A stretch of DNA of 25,993 nt from an uncultured Bacilli bacterium (GTDB lineage Bacteria; Bacillota_I; Bacilli_A; RF39; UBA660), in NCBI GenBank assembly GCA_934096605.1, contig CAKOMI010000017.1, forward strand, positions 1-25,993. Direction: 5' to 3'. Numbering within the stretch: position 1 is the stretch's first letter; the number at the start of each line of letters is the position of its first letter. A program made the position numbers and the translations under genes. A model generated the notes under the pieces. The model saw nothing but the letters and a program-made list of their open reading frames with translations, searched no databases and had not been told where the DNA came from. Positions 6,869 through 14,204 of the stretch are shown here, in pieces.

Positions 6869-8263
6869 CTATAAACTTGGGATATATGGGTTATTTTTAG
6901 TGCCATTACCCGTAAATTTTAATGTGCTTTTTAAATTTATAACTGGCCTCAAGCCGCTTGAGTTACCAGTGTATGTTTCAGAAATTTCACCATAGGTTGC
7001 AATATCATATACTATCGCTTTAGGATACTTAAATCCAAAAAGCAAGAAATAACCTGATGGTGTCATAATCCAAAAACCAGTTGGACCTGTTAAGAAGCTA
7101 TTATAACTGCGCGGTGCCACATAAGCTCTGTCATAATATGTAGCGGCATTTCCAGCTAAAACCATTTCATCCAAGGCTATTAAACCTATTGGATAAGTTA
7201 ATGCCTTATTGCCATTAACACTATTTGAAGTTGTATAATAGTCCAAAGTATTTGGACATTTTAATGTTGGCGTCCCCCGTTGAAACCTCGTATTGCCAGC
7301 ATAATAAGTTGTACTTGAGCCAGTAGCAACATTATCTTGTACATTATAGGTTGTTCTGTCACCACAAAAGCCTGGTACGTTATCAATATAATTGGCATAG
7401 CTATATAGTTTTGCTGTATAAAAATTATCATTAGCTATTTTGATAGTTGAACTTGTGCTTAAGCCATGAGCATTACCACTTGCATACATATATCCTACAT
7501 ACATGTTATCAGAATCTGACTGTGAAAATGGTGTTTTTTCATATCTTCTATCTTCACTTATCTCGCCATTGTCATGGGCACTTGTTCCATCATAAATCAT
7601 GCGAATACTACCATTACCGTTGATTCGTATAACACGCCAGTAGTATCCTGCAAATTTAACATAGTTGTTTTCTACACTACCTCGGTAGTAATAACTTGTA
7701 CCATCATCATCTTCTGTCATAAAGATGCCCTTTTCATGTGATTCACAAGTAGAATCATTACACGCACTTTTACTAAAGTCTGGAGTGTAACTATTTACTT
7801 CAATATTACCTAGTGCTGTACTTACCACTTTACTAGTATTCTCAAAATATAAATTGCATCTCGTTCTTGTATAGCCGGTTGCATTGTAATTACTATAATT
7901 AGCCTCAAAAGTCCAACTTGCATTATCCCAATCGGGTATGACACCATTCGTACAATTACTTTTTTCTGTATTTAACGTATAACCTGTGTTTTGCTTGGGC
8001 ATACTACGTGTTATCTCACCATCTACATAATAGGCAAAATAAATGTCTCCTGGATCTCCAACCGTTCCATTTATCACATTAAAGTGTTTTCCCTCTGTAA
8101 ATATTGCAAATGAATTATATAAATATATGCCTGATAATAACAATATACTTAAAATTATTACTGTTATGATTAATTTTCTTTTATTATTTTTTTCTTTAAA
8201 TTTCTTTAGTTTTAGAGAGTTACGTTTATTTAATAACCCCCCCCCAGTAAATTTATGCTTCAT
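6869..8263 (-). CDS. Membrane-anchored surface protein, paralog B of the DGR target
   Basis: The 464-residue protein starts at 8263 (MKHKFTGGGLLNKRN), chosen because AGGAGA lies 10 bases upstream; a longer frame to 8290 has no such site. Order of parts: short cytoplasmic tail with a G9-encoded GGG at residues 7-9, one transmembrane helix (about 32-53), a conserved anchor-proximal domain (HFNVINGTVGDPGDIYFAYY, Cys pair), then a central domain (FAGYYWRVIRINGNGSIRMI) and a C-terminal lectin-like domain ending GLRPVINLKSTLKFTGNGTK. The C-terminal 42-residue block from GYF to NLK aligns with the DGR target without gaps but differs at many positions, including those fixed by the TR. It is therefore not a current recipient of the 22052-22153 template. 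The ligand is unknown. Confidence 0.9.
   Translation of the reverse strand: MKHKFTGGGLLNKRNSLKLKKFKEKNNKRKLIITVIILSILLLSGIYLYNSFAIFTEGKHFNVINGTVGDPGDIYFAYYVDGEITRSMPKQNTGYTLNTEKSNCTNGVIPDWDNASWTFEANYSNYNATGYTRTRCNLYFENTSKVVSTALGNIEVNSYTPDFSKSACNDSTCESHEKGIFMTEDDDGTSYYYRGSVENNYVKFAGYYWRVIRINGNGSIRMIYDGTSAHDNGEISEDRRYEKTPFSQSDSDNMYVGYMYASGNAHGLSTSSTIKIANDNFYTAKLYSYANYIDNVPGFCGDRTTYNVQDNVATGSSTTYYAGNTRFQRGTPTLKCPNTLDYYTTSNSVNGNKALTYPIGLIALDEMVLAGNAATYYDRAYVAPRSYNSFLTGPTGFWIMTPSGYFLLFGFKYPKAIVYDIATYGEISETYTGNSSGLRPVINLKSTLKFTGNGTKNNPYIPSL
8237..8245 (-). repeat. G9 homopolymer tract at codons 7-9 of paralog B
   Basis: Nine consecutive C on the plus strand lie after the first six codons. The length and position match the tract in paralog A. 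The downstream codons (TTA AAT AAA / TTA TCA AGT) differ between the two genes more than the tract does. Confidence 0.9.
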
Positions 8264-8289
8264 AAGTTTATCTCTCCTATTCTTCTTCA

Positions 8290-8318
8290 ATTTTACAAAA
8301 TCTACACTTTTATTTCAA
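8290..8318 (-). promoter_or_regulatory. Sigma-A-like promoter of paralog B
   Basis: TTGAAA (8313-8318) and TAAAAT (8290-8295) on the minus strand are 17 bases apart, about 27 bases upstream of the start codon. Confidence 0.55.
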
Positions 8319-8346
8319 GCATTTTAATGATTTTTTAAACGTAAAA

Positions 8347-8382
8347 AGAAACAATATACTTTAATCAGTATTTATTGTTTCT
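8347..8382. terminator. Terminator overlapping the 3' end of relP
   Basis: AGAAACAATA (8347-8356) and its exact complement TATTGTTTCT (8373-8382) form a 10-bp stem. T-runs follow on both strands. One arm is inside the last codons of the alarmone synthetase gene. Confidence 0.65.
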
Positions 8383-8984
8383 ATTTTTTTGCTTTCATAT
8401 TCATTCATTATTTGATTCATTTCATACATTTTTCGGTCTAACTCTTGAATATCTGTAGCATATTCAGCCATTTTTTCTTGAACAACTCCAGGAATGCTTT
8501 CATGAAACTTATAACGTATTTTATGGTCAAGACTAGCCCAGAAATCCATAGCAACAGTTCTTACTTGGATTTCAGCAGGAATGTATTCAACATAATCTTG
8601 TAAATAAATAGGTACTAAAACCTTTAAATGATAACTTGTGTAACCAGTAGTTTTTGGTTTTAAGATATAGTCTTTCCTTTCTTTAATTATTATATTAGTT
8701 GACTTAGTTATACCAGATATAATATCATAAACATCACTTAAGAAAGAGACAACTATTCTTACACCAACAATATCATCAATATAACGGTAGACATTTTTTT
8801 CAGTAACGTCGTAACCCATTAATTCTAATTTTTTACAAATACTACTCATTGATTTCATTCTTGATTTAACATGTTCAACCGGTGTATAGCCATGATGACG
8901 TTCAAATTCTTGTAATAATATTTTTAGCTCTGTTTCAAGCATTTGTTTGGCATATTCATATTTATATAGTTCACTTAGTTCCAT
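8361..8984 (-). CDS. relP: Small alarmone synthetase, YwaC/RelP-like (pppGpp synthetase)
   Basis: The 207-residue protein has the synthetase domain alone, without hydrolase or regulatory domains, as in the small alarmone synthetases. Visible motifs: HHGYTPVEHVKSRMKSMSSI, then DIVGVRIVVSFLSDVYDI, KPKTTGYTSYHLKV (the G-loop with the substrate-binding Tyr), and EIQVRTVAMDFWASLDHKIR, which holds the catalytic Glu-x-Gln-x-Arg-Thr. The helical C-terminus (about 165-200) should mediate the tetramer. The HHGYTP..EH..SR pattern and WASLDHK fit YwaC (RelP/SAS2) better than YjbM (RelQ/SAS1). It transfers pyrophosphate from ATP to GTP or GDP under envelope stress. It has its own promoter. The GGGAG site is about 14 bases from the ATG, longer than usual. 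Confidence 0.9.
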   Translation of the reverse strand: MELSELYKYEYAKQMLETELKILLQEFERHHGYTPVEHVKSRMKSMSSICKKLELMGYDVTEKNVYRYIDDIVGVRIVVSFLSDVYDIISGITKSTNIIIKERKDYILKPKTTGYTSYHLKVLVPIYLQDYVEYIPAEIQVRTVAMDFWASLDHKIRYKFHESIPGVVQEKMAEYATDIQELDRKMYEMNQIMNEYESKKIETINTD

Positions 8985-9044
8985 TAATTTTTTTCTTGCT
9001 CCCCTCTTTAATGTTACACATAAATATTTCTTAAAAGTGAAAAG

Positions 9045-9074
9045 ATTATATCACATTTTTAGAGTAAATTTCAA
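9045..9074 (-). promoter_or_regulatory. Promoter of the alarmone synthetase gene
   Basis: TTGAAA (9069-9074) and a perfect TATAAT (9045-9050) on the minus strand are separated by 18 bases. They lie between the end of the ATPase gene and the synthetase start. Confidence 0.65.
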
Positions 9075-9079
9075 TACTT

Positions 9080-11677
9080 TTAGATACCAGGTTTTATTTT
9101 ATGTTTTTTAATCCATAATTTTCTTAGCATATCAACTGGGATAATTGTTAGTGATAAAATTATAACAAGTGTTAGTTCAAAAGGTGTAAGGCCAAATGTT
9201 CTAAAGACAACACCACCTTTGTAAATTAAAATTATTTGAACACTTATAATAAACAGGATTGTTAAAATAAAAACCTTATTTTCTTTGATATTAGCAAAAA
9301 TATTTAATCTGCTTGTTCTAGCATTAAAGGCTTGACAGATACCAATAAATATAAATAAAGCAAAGTAAGCAGTCATTAAATATTTATTTTCATTATCAAA
9401 ACGTATTAAATTAAAGATTATTGGTGCTTTTAAGAAAAAGATACATAATAACGCTGCGTATGTACCAGTAAAAATAATTTCTGAATACATATATTTATTA
9501 ATAATTGGTTCTGTTTTTTTCTTAGGTAAATCTTGCATCGTTTCTTTGATGGCTGGTTCAAACGAGAAAGCAAGTCCTGCAAAAGTATCCATAATCATAT
9601 TAATCCAAAGCATTTGAATAATAGTTATAGGCGTATTTACACCGATAAAAGGGCCAATTATAGAGAGAAAAAGAGCACAGAAATTACAACTTAATTGATA
9701 AATTATAAACTTTCTAATACTTTTAAAGATTGTTCTACCATACAAGATAGCATCACTTATAGATTTAATATTATCATCTAATATAACTATGTCACTTGCT
9801 TCTTTAGCTACCTCGGTGCCACTACCCATGGCAAAACCAACATTAGCTTTTTTTAGAGCTGGAGCATCATTTACGCCATCACCAGTCATGCCAACAATTA
9901 AGCCTTTTTCTAAAGCTATACTTACTAACCTACTTTTATCACTTGGTAAGGCTCTTGCTATAACCTTAATATTTTTAATATTTTGCGATAATTCTAAATC
10001 ATTTAATTTCTTTAATTCATCACTAGTTAATATTAAATCAGTATCTTTGGTTACTATTCTTACCTCTTTAGCAATGGATGTGGCTGTTTCTTTGGCATCA
10101 CCGGTTATCATAATCATTTGAATGCCCGAGCCAATTATAGAACTTACAGCCTCACGGGCTTCTTCTCTTAATTCATCTTTAATTACAACATAACCTAGGA
10201 AGACATAACTTGATGAATATTCTTCTTTATAGGCTAAAGAGATAACCCGTGATCCAGTCATAGTTATTTTTTTGATATCACCCGCAATATCTTTCTGATT
10301 TAAAAATGGTAACTCTTCGCCTAAATAAGATAAATATTTTTGACATTTAGGGAGGATTATTTCACTAGCACCTTTTAAGTAAGTTATTTTCTTATCTTTA
10401 TCTAAAATGGTTATTGACGAATATTTTCTTTCACTTTTAAAAGGTATTTCTTCTATAATGGGATATTCTTCTTTATTTTCTTTTATAAATGATAATAAAG
10501 CCCTGTCAGTAGTGTTACCACCTATTATTTCTTTTTTAGCGTTAAGGCGACTTTGATTGTTTAATAAAAGACAGTTTTTAGTTTGGGAGTAATATTTGTT
10601 ATAAAGTTTTAGTGAAGCTTTGTTTAAAAAGTGTTTGGATTCACCATTAACTATTTCTTGAACAACTAAAATGCCTTTTGTTAATGTACCAGTTTTATCA
10701 GTTAATAAGAGATTCATAGAACCAGTCGTTTCAATACCAACTAGTTTTCTTACTAAAACTTTCTTTTTAAGCATTCTTTTCATATTGCTAGACAAAACAA
10801 GAGTAATCATCATTGGAAGACCTTCAGGGACCGCGACAACAATGATGGTTACAGAAAGAGTAAGGGAATAAATAAGATAATCAAACATAAGGGGTAAATT
10901 GGTAATAGTAGTTTTAATTAGGTTTAAATCAAAGTTGTTTTTGATAACTATAACAGAAAAAAGATATGAGAACGTAACTAGAAAAGCACCTACATAACCT
11001 AGTTTACTAATAATTTTAGCTAACTCTTGTAATCTTATTTTTAAAGGACTTACTGGTTCTTCTTCTTGAATTTCTTTAGCTAAAGCGCCATAGAGAGTTT
11101 TATCACCAACTAAGGTAACCTCCATCGTTCCAAGACCTTCATAGACAACAGAACCTCTTAATAATTGTGATTTTTTAGGGTTACTTGATGGGATTTTGTT
11201 TTGTTCTTTTGTCTCACCATTTAATTTGGATTCATCAACACTTAAACTACCACTTATTAAAATACCATCAGCTGGAATGGCATCACCACTTTCAAGGAGG
11301 ACAATGTCACCTTGCACAACATTTTCAATTTTAATTAGTTCAACATTACCATCTCTTTTTACTTTAACTTTTATTTTTTCTTCCTCTTCTTGTAAATGTT
11401 TGAAAGCTTCTTCACTACCATATTCACTTATAGTAGATATAAAAGAGGATAATAAAATAGCAATTAAAATACCAATTGTTTCAAACCAATCAAAATCTTT
11501 AAAAAGGAAAACAATTTTTATTACTAAGGCTAATAAAAGAATTTTTATTATAGGGTCACCTAAAGACTCTAAAAGAAGACCCATAAAAGTCTTGCTTTTT
11601 CGTTCAGTTAAGTTATTTGATCCATATTTTTTTCTAGATATTTCCACCTCTTTTTTTGTCAAGCCTTGTTTTTCCAT
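9080..11677 (-). CDS. P-type Ca2+-transporting ATPase (P2 type)
   Basis: The protein has 865 residues from the ATG at 11677, which has AGGTGAT 7 bases upstream; a GTG four codons earlier lies within that site. Parts in order: N-terminal cation-ATPase domain (LTKKEVEISRKKYGSNNL), helices M1-M2, actuator domain with the NGET loop (about residue 154), M3-M4 with PEGLP (about 284), phosphorylation motif DKTGTLTKG with Asp327, nucleotide-binding domain (FKSERKYSS and LKGASE), hinge motif TGDGVNDAPALKKANVGFAM, and six C-terminal helices with NMIMDTFAGLAF. PEGLP in M4 and the N...D pair in M6 are typical of SERCA/PMCA-like pumps that expel calcium. Length is normal for the family. It follows khpA after a terminator, so some read-through or a weak promoter is likely. 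Confidence 0.93.
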   Translation of the reverse strand: MEKQGLTKKEVEISRKKYGSNNLTERKSKTFMGLLLESLGDPIIKILLLALVIKIVFLFKDFDWFETIGILIAILLSSFISTISEYGSEEAFKHLQEEEEKIKVKVKRDGNVELIKIENVVQGDIVLLESGDAIPADGILISGSLSVDESKLNGETKEQNKIPSSNPKKSQLLRGSVVYEGLGTMEVTLVGDKTLYGALAKEIQEEEPVSPLKIRLQELAKIISKLGYVGAFLVTFSYLFSVIVIKNNFDLNLIKTTITNLPLMFDYLIYSLTLSVTIIVVAVPEGLPMMITLVLSSNMKRMLKKKVLVRKLVGIETTGSMNLLLTDKTGTLTKGILVVQEIVNGESKHFLNKASLKLYNKYYSQTKNCLLLNNQSRLNAKKEIIGGNTTDRALLSFIKENKEEYPIIEEIPFKSERKYSSITILDKDKKITYLKGASEIILPKCQKYLSYLGEELPFLNQKDIAGDIKKITMTGSRVISLAYKEEYSSSYVFLGYVVIKDELREEAREAVSSIIGSGIQMIMITGDAKETATSIAKEVRIVTKDTDLILTSDELKKLNDLELSQNIKNIKVIARALPSDKSRLVSIALEKGLIVGMTGDGVNDAPALKKANVGFAMGSGTEVAKEASDIVILDDNIKSISDAILYGRTIFKSIRKFIIYQLSCNFCALFLSIIGPFIGVNTPITIIQMLWINMIMDTFAGLAFSFEPAIKETMQDLPKKKTEPIINKYMYSEIIFTGTYAALLCIFFLKAPIIFNLIRFDNENKYLMTAYFALFIFIGICQAFNARTSRLNIFANIKENKVFILTILFIISVQIILIYKGGVVFRTFGLTPFELTLVIILSLTIIPVDMLRKLWIKKHKIKPGI

Positions 11678-11703
11678 AGAAAGTATCACCTATGAAAACA
11701 TAT

Positions 11704-11732
11704 GAAAAAAAAAAGAAAGATATTACTCTTTC
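11704..11732 (-). terminator. Terminator of the rpsP-khpA operon
   Basis: The stem GAAAGA/TCTTTC (11715-11720 with 11727-11732) follows the khpA stop codon directly. It is trailed by a long T-run on the minus strand (from 11714 downward). Confidence 0.8.
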
Positions 11733-11978
11733 CTAAATTGCATCAAAATTAGTTTTAACTTTACCTAAGTTATTTATATAGGCATAAGTTTCAATGAGCG
11801 TTCTTAGTGCCTTTGCATTGCGACCAGATTTACCAATCACAAATTTCATAGAAGAAAGAGGAACTACTATATCAATAATAGTTATTTCATCTTCACCCTT
11901 GTAGACACTTACACTTACGTTTTCATCGTTTATTAAACCGATAACTAAATTTTTGGCATATTCTAAAATATTATTCAT
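11733..11978 (-). CDS. khpA: KhpA, KH-domain RNA-binding protein
   Basis: This 81-residue protein consists of a single KH domain. The GxxG loop that grips RNA is seen in VIGKSGRNAKALRTLIETYA. Its start codon shares one base with the rpsP stop (TAATG), so the two genes are translationally coupled, an arrangement conserved in Bacillota. In Streptococcus and Bacillus relatives KhpA pairs with KhpB and affects cell division and small RNA stability. No KhpB is present here. Confidence 0.93.
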   Translation of the reverse strand: MNNILEYAKNLVIGLINDENVSVSVYKGEDEITIIDIVVPLSSMKFVIGKSGRNAKALRTLIETYAYINNLGKVKTNFDAI

Positions 11979-12253
11979 TATTTACCTGCTTTTTTTTGTT
12001 CAGCATATTTTTTCATAATGCCTTGTTTACTTAAAATACTACGTACTGTATCAGTTGGAATAGCACCATTGTTTAACCAATACATTGCTTTTTCTTCATC
12101 AACCATAACAGGAGCATCTTTTTTAATAGGATCATAAGTTCCTACTGTTTCTAAGAATCTTCCATCTCTTGGGCTTCTTGCATCAGCCGCAACAATACGA
12201 TAGAAAGGTTTTGCTTTTGAACCCATTCTTTTAAGTCTTAATTTAACTGCCAT
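11978..12253 (-). CDS. rpsP: 30S ribosomal protein S16
   Basis: The 91-residue protein starts MAVKLRLKRMGSKAKPFYRI and contains ADARSPRDGRFLETVGTYDP, the S16 signature. It binds 16S rRNA and helps assemble the 30S platform. Length is normal. A strong GAAGGAGGG site precedes the ATG. It is the first gene of an operon with khpA, separated from the upstream coat gene by a terminator. Confidence 0.97.
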   Translation of the reverse strand: MAVKLRLKRMGSKAKPFYRIVAADARSPRDGRFLETVGTYDPIKKDAPVMVDEEKAMYWLNNGAIPTDTVRSILSKQGIMKKYAEQKKAGK

Positions 12254-12289
12254 AATATCCCTCCTTCATTAATTCATGAATAGTTTAAC

Positions 12290-12328
12290 AAAAAAAAGGA
12301 CTAGTGTCAACAAAAATATGTTGACTAG
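12290..12328 (-). terminator. Terminator of the cotE-like gene
   Basis: A long stem, GTCAACA/TGTTGAC extended by CTAG/TAG with a bulge, spans 12301-12328. Eight T follow on the minus strand (12297-12290). The stop codon is part of the stem. It separates the coat gene from rpsP. Confidence 0.88.
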
Positions 12329-12864
12329 CCTTCATCACTAGATTCATCTAAATAGTTTTCTTTAACATCATCAATCGAATCAATTTCCTCTTCATCTAAT
12401 ATTTCTTCATAATCATCAAAGTCATCTTCTACTGGTACTTTTATTTTGGTATCACCTACTATTTCAACACCAAGTTCTTTTTGAATACTTAAATCAATAT
12501 CGCCATTTTTAATACCAACGTCAGTAACAGTTGGCTCAGTTAAACTTCGAACCATAATTTCCGAGTTATTTGTAAGTGTTGCATTTTCTTTTAAGGGAAT
12601 GCCTAATAATTCATGATAGCTAAATTTTTTAGTATTTACTTTAGTTTTAGTATCATTATCATACGCATACCAAACATTAACGTCAAATGATCCATTAACA
12701 CCTACTTTACTACCTTCTTTAATACCAGAAAAATTATGATTTATAACCCAACAACCTAAAATAGTATTAACACTTTCATCAGGTGTAAAAGAAAAATGCA
12801 TAGTATTAGTTCTTTTGGCTTTACCAATCACGGCTTTAGTAACTATTTCTTTAAACCCAGCCAT
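12325..12864 (-). CDS. cotE: CotE-like outer spore coat morphogenetic protein
   Basis: The 179-residue protein aligns along its length with Bacillus CotE. FKEIVTKAVIGKAKR matches the YREIITKAVVAKGRK start, ILGCWVINHNFSGIKEGSKV matches ILGGWVINHKY, and GSFDVNVWYAYDNDTKTKV matches GYYDINVWYSYADNTKTEV. The C-terminal ~40 residues are strongly acidic (DDFDDYEEILDEEEIDSIDD), as in CotE. In Bacillus CotE drives assembly of the outer spore coat on the SpoIVA/inner coat layer. Its presence suggests that the organism, or a recent ancestor, forms endospores. AGGTGAT precedes the ATG. No clear sigma-E promoter could be assigned. Confidence 0.85.
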   Translation of the reverse strand: MAGFKEIVTKAVIGKAKRTNTMHFSFTPDESVNTILGCWVINHNFSGIKEGSKVGVNGSFDVNVWYAYDNDTKTKVNTKKFSYHELLGIPLKENATLTNNSEIMVRSLTEPTVTDVGIKNGDIDLSIQKELGVEIVGDTKIKVPVEDDFDDYEEILDEEEIDSIDDVKENYLDESSDEG

Positions 12865-12888
12865 ATTATCACCTCTAATTTAATCTAT

Positions 12889-12910
12889 GCAAAACACTCT
12901 AGTTTTGTGC
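12889..12910. promoter_or_regulatory. Short inverted repeat upstream of cotE
   Basis: GCAAAAC (12889-12895) and GTTTTG (12902-12907, then TGC) form a hairpin or operator-like palindrome about 25 bases upstream of the cotE-like start. There is no T-run, so it is unlikely to be a terminator. Confidence 0.3.
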
Positions 12911-12926
12911 CTATAATTTGACATAA
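12910..12926 (+). repeat. 17-bp direct repeat, copy 1
   Basis: CCTATAATTTGACATAA here matches 13538-13554 with one mismatch. Copy 2 holds the -35 box of the small membrane peptide gene; copy 1 has no matching -10 box. Both lie beside GGTGGCC. The pair flanks the 12961-13476 gene. Confidence 0.6.
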
Positions 12927-12960
12927 TTAAAATATTGGGTGGCCGTGAAGAATTTTAGCA

Positions 12961-13476
12961 TTAAAGTTGTTCAAAAGTTGTTGTGATTTCATTTGACGCA
13001 AGATCATTGTCATTTAACCATTTAGCAAAATAATTAATTATTTTATATTTTGTTAAATTGCTCATTTTAGAACCATCGGCATAGGAAACACAACTTAATT
13101 TGTTGTCATTACTTGAAAAAGCAATTTTACCATTATTATCAATTTTATATTTAATGGCTACTAATTTATTCTTATAATACAACTGGAAATTATTTAATGA
13201 ATTTTCTGATGCAAACTCTATATAATAATTTTTAGTATTTTGAGTATAGGGACTAATCAAAAAAAGATATGCTAAACAAAGTAAACAGCAAAAACAAGAA
13301 AGTAATAGTTCAAAATTAAAGCTTAGTAATCCGTAGATAAACCCTATAAAAGAAATAAGTAATAAAAAAAGCATAAAACTTAGACCTATAATCGCTTTCT
13401 TTCCAAATTTAGGCTTTATTTTTCCGTTTGTCGCTTTAACTGCTAATATTATTCCAACAATATTTCCAACATTCAT
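12961..13476 (-). CDS. Hypothetical membrane protein
   Basis: I do not recognise this 171-residue protein. The start has a very strong GAGGAGG site 6-7 bases upstream. It has a short N-terminal segment (VGNIVGIILAV, GKIKPKFGKK), two hydrophobic helices (about 30-52, IIGLSFMLFLLLISFIGFIY, and about 56-76, rich in Cys: LLLSCFCCLLCLAYLFL), then a soluble ~90-residue domain with alternating polar and hydrophobic residues (FQLYYKNKLVAIKYKIDNNG). It stands alone between the cotE-like gene and a divergent small peptide gene, with a possible TTGCCG/TATAGT promoter upstream. Function unknown. Confidence 0.8.
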   Translation of the reverse strand: MNVGNIVGIILAVKATNGKIKPKFGKKAIIGLSFMLFLLLISFIGFIYGLLSFNFELLLSCFCCLLCLAYLFLISPYTQNTKNYYIEFASENSLNNFQLYYKNKLVAIKYKIDNNGKIAFSSNDNKLSCVSYADGSKMSNLTKYKIINYFAKWLNDNDLASNEITTTFEQL

Positions 13477-13537
13477 CTTGTTACCTCCTCACTATAATTA
13501 CTATAGCACACAATAGACTTTGCCGGCAACAAGGTGG

Positions 13538-13554
13538 CCTATGATTTGACATAA
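13538..13554 (+). repeat. 17-bp direct repeat, copy 2
   Basis: CCTATGATTTGACATAA matches 12910-12926 with one difference. It includes the TTGACA -35 box used by the downstream small gene. Confidence 0.6.
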
Positions 13555-13574
13555 GAATTATTTTGTGTTAGAGT
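13546..13574 (+). promoter_or_regulatory. Promoter of the 50-aa membrane peptide gene
   Basis: A consensus TTGACA (13546-13551) is followed after 17 bases by TAGAGT (13569-13574), 34 bases ahead of the start codon. Confidence 0.7.
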
Positions 13575-13607
13575 ATGAGCCATAAATAAAAAAAGGGGGT
13601 TTTATTT

Positions 13608-13760
13608 ATGACATGGCAAGATTCAGTTTTGTTATTATTTATTCCAGTTTTACTTTTAATTTACTATGTTCACCATTATGTGAGTAGCCTTGAAAAAGAA
13701 GTTGCTCATTTATGGGACTATGTAACTGAGTTAGAAACAGAATTAGAAAAAGAGGATTAA
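13608..13760 (+). CDS. 50-aa single-pass membrane peptide with acidic coiled-coil tail
   Basis: The frame runs from ATG at 13608 to TAA at 13760. AAAGGGGG lies about 9 bases upstream, behind a consensus promoter, and a terminator follows, so it is a complete small transcription unit. The product begins MTWQDSVLLLFIPVLLLIYY, a hydrophobic helix of about 16 residues, then HHYVSSLEKEVAHLWDYV and an acidic heptad tail (TELETELEKED). Leu and Val at spacing 3-4 suggest a short coiled coil in the cytoplasm or outside. No family is recognised. Possible roles include a membrane regulator or a partner of a larger complex. Confidence 0.6.
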   Translation: MTWQDSVLLLFIPVLLLIYYVHHYVSSLEKEVAHLWDYVTELETELEKED

Positions 13761-13777
13761 ATCTCTTTTCTTTTTGC
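13747..13777 (+). terminator. Terminator of the 50-aa peptide gene
   Basis: AAAAGAG (13748-13754) pairs with CTCTTTT (13763-13769) and is followed by a T-rich stretch. The stop codon is in the loop. Confidence 0.6.
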
Positions 13778-13811
13778 TAAAAAAACGATAAAATTAACTA
13801 GAGGTGATATA

Positions 13812-14177
13812 ATGGATTGTTTATTTTGTAAAATTAAAAATAAAGAGATTGAAGCCAAAGTTCTTTATGAAGATGATGATTTTTTTGTTTTCTTAGATAT
13901 GGATCAATCTTATGGTGGACACACATTAATTATTCCTAAAAAGCATTTTACTACTTATAAAGATTTAGATAGTGAAACACTTAATAAAATGTTTTTACTA
14001 GCAAGCAAAATTAGTGACGAGATTATGCAAAAACTAAATAAAAAAGGTATTTCCCTTCAATTTAATTATGGCGATACCCAAGTAGTAAAACATGTCCATT
14101 TACATTTAATTCCTAACTACGAATTAGAAAAAGATAATATGGATATAAACGAAGTTTACCATTTATTAAAAAACTGA
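13812..14177 (+). CDS. HIT-family nucleotide hydrolase/transferase
   Basis: The 121-residue protein begins MDCLFCKIKNKEIEAKVLYE and has the histidine triad HVHLHLIP near the C-terminus (about residues 95-102), where the middle His acts as nucleophile on nucleoside phosphoramidates or adenylylated compounds. FLDMDQSYGGHTLIIPKKH matches the conserved HIT core. The Cys at 3 and 6 without the second zinc-ligand pair places it near Bacillus Hit. AGAGGTGAT precedes the ATG. The gene ends in TGA, and a bidirectional terminator separates it from the convergent peptidase genes. Confidence 0.93.
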   Translation: MDCLFCKIKNKEIEAKVLYEDDDFFVFLDMDQSYGGHTLIIPKKHFTTYKDLDSETLNKMFLLASKISDEIMQKLNKKGISLQFNYGDTQVVKHVHLHLIPNYELEKDNMDINEVYHLLKN

Positions 14178-14204
14178 AGATTTTTATTTGTCTTCAGTTT
14201 TTTT
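14168..14204. terminator. Bidirectional terminator between the HIT and M16 genes
   Basis: AAACTGAAGA (14171-14180) pairs with TCTTCAGTTT (14191-14200), flanked by A-run and T-run so that it works for both strands. Both stop codons are in or next to the stem. Confidence 0.88.

Noticed and set aside
6944..7046. Paralog B C-terminal block as a second VR for the local TR
   Set aside because: Mismatches with the TR occur at many non-adenine positions, so it is not derived from this template.
11196..11705. A 169-codon plus-strand frame opposite the calcium ATPase
   Set aside because: It is a shadow of the highly conserved ATPase N-terminal region; the low-complexity Ser/Ile/Phe product has no recognisable domain.
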